Below, one piece after another: positions 60,890-64,000 of a stretch of DNA of 64,000 bases. The notes beneath the pieces are model-generated. The model worked only from the letters and a program-made list of their open reading frames with translations. It did no database searches and was not told the origin of the DNA. The translations under genes and the position numbers were made by a program. Source of the DNA: Taudactylus pleione. Its lineage: Eukaryota > Chordata > Amphibia > Anura > Myobatrachidae. The stretch is from NCBI GenBank assembly GCA_031769625.1, contig JAUIMM010000534.1, positions 12,291,001 to 12,355,000 of the forward strand, in the 5' to 3' direction. Every line of letters begins with the position of its first letter. Position 1 is the stretch's first letter.

Positions 60890-63010
60890 AGAGAGCACAA
60901 TAACAGAGATGGGGAGGAGGGGGGGGGCACATTAACAAATGAGGAGGACGGGGGAGGCACAGTAACAGAAATGGGGAGGAGGGGGGGCACATTAACAAAT
61001 GAGGAGGATAGGGGAGGCACAGTAACAGAGATGGGGAGGAGGAGGGGAGAGAGCACAATAACAGAGATGGGGAGGAGGGGGGGCACAGTAACAGAGATTG
61101 GGAGGAGGGGGAGGCACAGTAACAGAGATGGGGAGGAGGAGGGGGAAACAGTAAAAGAGATGGGGAGGAGGAGGGGGGAGGCACAGTAACAGATGGGGGG
61201 AGGCACAGTAACAAATGGGGAGGAGGAGGGGGGCACAGTAACAGATTGGGAGGAAGAGGGGGAGGCACATTAACAGAGATGGGGAGGAGGAGGGGGAAAC
61301 AGTAAAAAGAGATGGGGAGGAGGAGGGGGGAGGCACAGTAACAGATGGGGAGGAGGGGGGGCACAGTAACAGATGGGGAGGGGGAGGCACTGTAACAGAG
61401 ATGGGGAGAAGGAGAGGGAGGTACAGTAACAGAGATGGGGAGGGGGAGGCACAGTAACAGAGATGGGGTGGAGGAGGGGGAGGTACAGTAACAGAGATGG
61501 GGAGGAGGAGGGGGGGGAGGCACAGTAACAGAGATGGGGAGGAGGAGGGGGGAGGCACAGTAATAGAGATGGGGAGGAGGACGGGGAGGCACAGTAACAG
61601 TAACAGAGATGGGGAGGAGGAGGGGGAGGCACAGTAACAGAGATGGGGAGGAGGAGGGGTGAGGCACAGTAATAGAGATGGAGAGGATGGGGAGGCACAG
61701 TAACAGAGATGGGGAGGAGGAGGGGATGTACAGTAACAGAGATGGGGAGGAGGAGGGCGGAGGTACAGTAACAGAGATGGGGAAGAAGGGGGCACAGTAA
61801 CAGAGACGGGGAGGAGGAGGTGGGAGGCACAGTAATAGAGATGGGGAGGAGGGGGAGGCACCGTAACAGAGATGGGGAGGAGGAGGGGGAGGTACAGTAA
61901 CAGAGATGGGGAGGAGGAGGGGGAGGTACAGTAACAGAGATGGGGAGGAGGGGGAGGCACAGTAACAGAGATGGGGATTAGGAGGGGGAGGCACAGTAAC
62001 AGAGATGGGGAGGAGGAGGGGGGAGGCACAGTAATAGAGATGGGGAGGAGGAGGGGGGCACAATAACAGATGGGGAGGAGGAGGGGGAGGCACAGTAACA
62101 GAGATGGGGAGGAGGAGGGGGGAGGCACAGTAATAGAGATGGGGAGGAGGAGGGGGGCACAGTAACAGATGGGGAGGAGGAGGGGGGGAGGCACAGTAAC
62201 AGAGATGGGGAGGAGGGGGGAGGCACAATAACAGGCACAATAACAGACTTTTACTGTGCCTCTCCCTCCTCCTCCCCATTTCGCAGTAACAGATGGAGAG
62301 GAGGAGGGGGAGGCACAGTAACAGAGATGGGGAGGAGGAGGGACAGCACAGTAACAGATGGCGAGGAGGAGGGGGAGGCACAGTAACTGAGAGAGGAGGG
62401 GGAGGCACAGTAACAGAGAGAGAGGAGGGGGAGGCACAGTAAGAGATGGGGAGGAGCAGGGGGGAGGCACAGTAACAGAGATGGGGAGGAGGAGGGGGAG
62501 GCACAGTAACAGAGATGGGGAGGAGGAGGGGGGAGGCACAATAACAGATGGGGAGGAGGAGGGGGAGGCACAGTAAAAGAGATGGGGAGGAGGAGGGAGG
62601 CACAGTAACAGAGATGGGGAGGAGGAGGGAAAGCACAGTAACAGATGGGGAGGAGGAGGGGGAGGCACAGTAAAAGAGATGGGGAGGAGGAGGGAGGCAC
62701 AGTAACAGAGATGGGGAGGGAGGAGGGAAAGCACAGTAACAGATGGGGAGGAGGAGGGGGAGGCACAGTAACAGAGAGAGAGGAGGGGGAGGCACAGTAA
62801 CAGAGAGAGAGGAGGGGGAGGCACAGTAACAGAGATGGGAGGAGCAGGGAGGCAGAGGCACAGTAACAGAGATGGGGAGGAGGAGGGGGGAGGCACAATA
62901 ACAGATGGAGAGGAGGGGGGGGAAAGCACAGTAACAGAGATAGGGAGGAGGCACAGTAGCAGAGATGGGGGAAGCACAGTAACAGATGGGGAGGAGGGCA
63001 CAATAATACA
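60890..63010. repeat. ~30-36-bp purine-rich minisatellite array
   Basis: About sixty to seventy units of GGCACAGTAACAGAGATGGG + GAGGAGGAGGGGGA with variable G/GGA length. At 62248-62282 one unit is inverted (TTTTACTGTGCCTCTCCCTCCTCCTCCCCATT). The minus strand lacks stops in several frames and gives long Pro/Leu/Ser/Cys-rich frames that are not genes. Confidence 0.95.
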
Positions 63011-64000
63011 GATGACTGCTCCCCTCCCTCTCCTGACAGAAGTGGACCAGAGCAGAGACTGTCCAGCTGCAAACAGTGACCCCCTGCCCCTTCACAGTAT
63101 AATTATTCAGAAAATATGAAGGTGGGGTGGGGTGCCTGTTCCTTTCTTTGCAAGGGGCTCACACTTGTACTTACCCAGACACAGGAGCAGGGTTGCTGGT
63201 GGTGCATAGTGGATGAAAGAGTGACGCTGATTGGAGGACACACAACATCATGGCTGCCGCTGTCACCTCCCTCTGACCCGGCCTCCCAAATGTCACTCCT
63301 ACCCTGCCTCCCCAGCTCAAATCTACGGCACACCCCCAACCCATTCACCCACGTCGTGGCTCCTGCTGGCAGGGAGCAAGGTTGGGGACTACCGCACGTC
63401 ACTCACTGTCAGCTACCACATGTCACGGCTCCCCCTAAAGCCTTAACGGACTTCACAACATATGCCTCCCCTCCAACAGCATACTGGCCCCCTTGGCTGT
63501 AAACTACGTTCTCACCTTCCCCAAGATCTCCGGTGGAGGCTGAGATCCTGTCCCACGTCGATGCACACCGCTCCTGCACTGCAGAGCGCAGAAGAAGCCG
63601 CTCCCACGCGGACGGACTCCAGGAGATCTGCATAACCCGGCCCATCCAGGTGACGTGTTGAATGGCCAACCTATCGCGCGTCGGCGGGTCGGCCATACAC
63701 ACTGCACGATGCACCAATATATCTGCAGATATATTGGGCATTGGCTGTGCAACAGAGCCCATGCGATATGTCTGTGAGTGACGTAGTTCACAGACATATC
63801 GTTTGTACACACTGGCAAACTGGTACCAGATATATTGGCCGATCAATTGATCGGCCAATATATCTGTCAGTGTGTACCCACCAGTACTGTGAGCTGTCCT
63901 AGGGGCAAGGGAAAGATAGATATTTTGCCTGGTTCTCTTGTGTGTGGTGTAAAGTGTGGAAATAGAGGGAAGCAAGAGATAGGCTGCCCACTCCTTTGGA
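63011..64000. other. no gene recognised; TGTACACAC-type element end
   Basis: The part 63011-63660 is GC-richer with overlapping short frames only. From about 63690 to 63884, hairpins such as CAATATATCTGCAGATATATTG and TTGGCCGATCAATTGATCGGCCAA lead to the terminus TGTGTACCCACCAG. Confidence 0.5.

Noticed and set aside
60756..63095. 779- and 669-codon Pro/Leu/Ser/Cys-rich frames on the minus strand
   Set aside because: Translation of the purine-rich minisatellite; several overlapping frames are equally open, so not a protein signal.

Overview
This is nuclear DNA of a non-mammalian vertebrate, most likely an anuran amphibian. The evidence is two spliced vertebrate genes with long introns, a dense load of non-autonomous DNA transposons (foldback MITEs, hAT-like elements, a Tc1/mariner fragment) and several minisatellites. 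The species cannot be named from the sequence alone.

Two protein-coding genes can be supported and they converge. On the + strand, TSEN34 (catalytic tRNA-splicing endonuclease subunit) has coding exons at 17594-17859, 19354-19549, 21440-21721 and 21935-22122. A phase-compatible first exon lies in a CpG-rich block at 14671-14731. On the - strand, GRWD1 (glutamate-rich WD-repeat histone-binding and ribosome-biogenesis protein) runs from its ATG at 39013 to its stop at 30887 in seven exons with consistent splice sites and phases. Both human orthologues are on 19q13, so the linkage looks ancestral. No other real gene was recognised; nearly all other long reading frames come from low-complexity repeats or transposons.

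Layout: 1-13.9 kb is transposon-rich: a tandem pair of multi-hairpin elements at 977-2521, a 2.9 kb element at 7007-9947 with nested repeats, a telomere-like G-rich tract near 10.2-10.5 kb, and multi-hairpin elements at 11365-11875 and 12991-13557. 14.4-22.1 kb is TSEN34. 22.1-30.9 kb is intergenic with MITEs and an 8-bp-TSD hAT element (24633-25731) that contains a minisatellite. 30.9-39.1 kb is GRWD1. 41.07-42.35 kb is a near-perfect 1.28 kb palindrome. 43.25-46.2 kb is a 31-bp minisatellite with a ~1.23 kb higher-order duplication. 46.5-59 kb holds three close copies of a ~549 bp 'string of hairpins' element, a second hAT element (51453-52445) and a ~0.68 kb tandem repeat. 60.9-63.0 kb is another minisatellite.

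The most unusual signal is the family of ~510-549 bp elements built almost entirely of consecutive short perfect hairpins (about twelve per copy). Each copy is bounded by an exact 3-bp target duplication. At least one unrelated family in the window has the same architecture.
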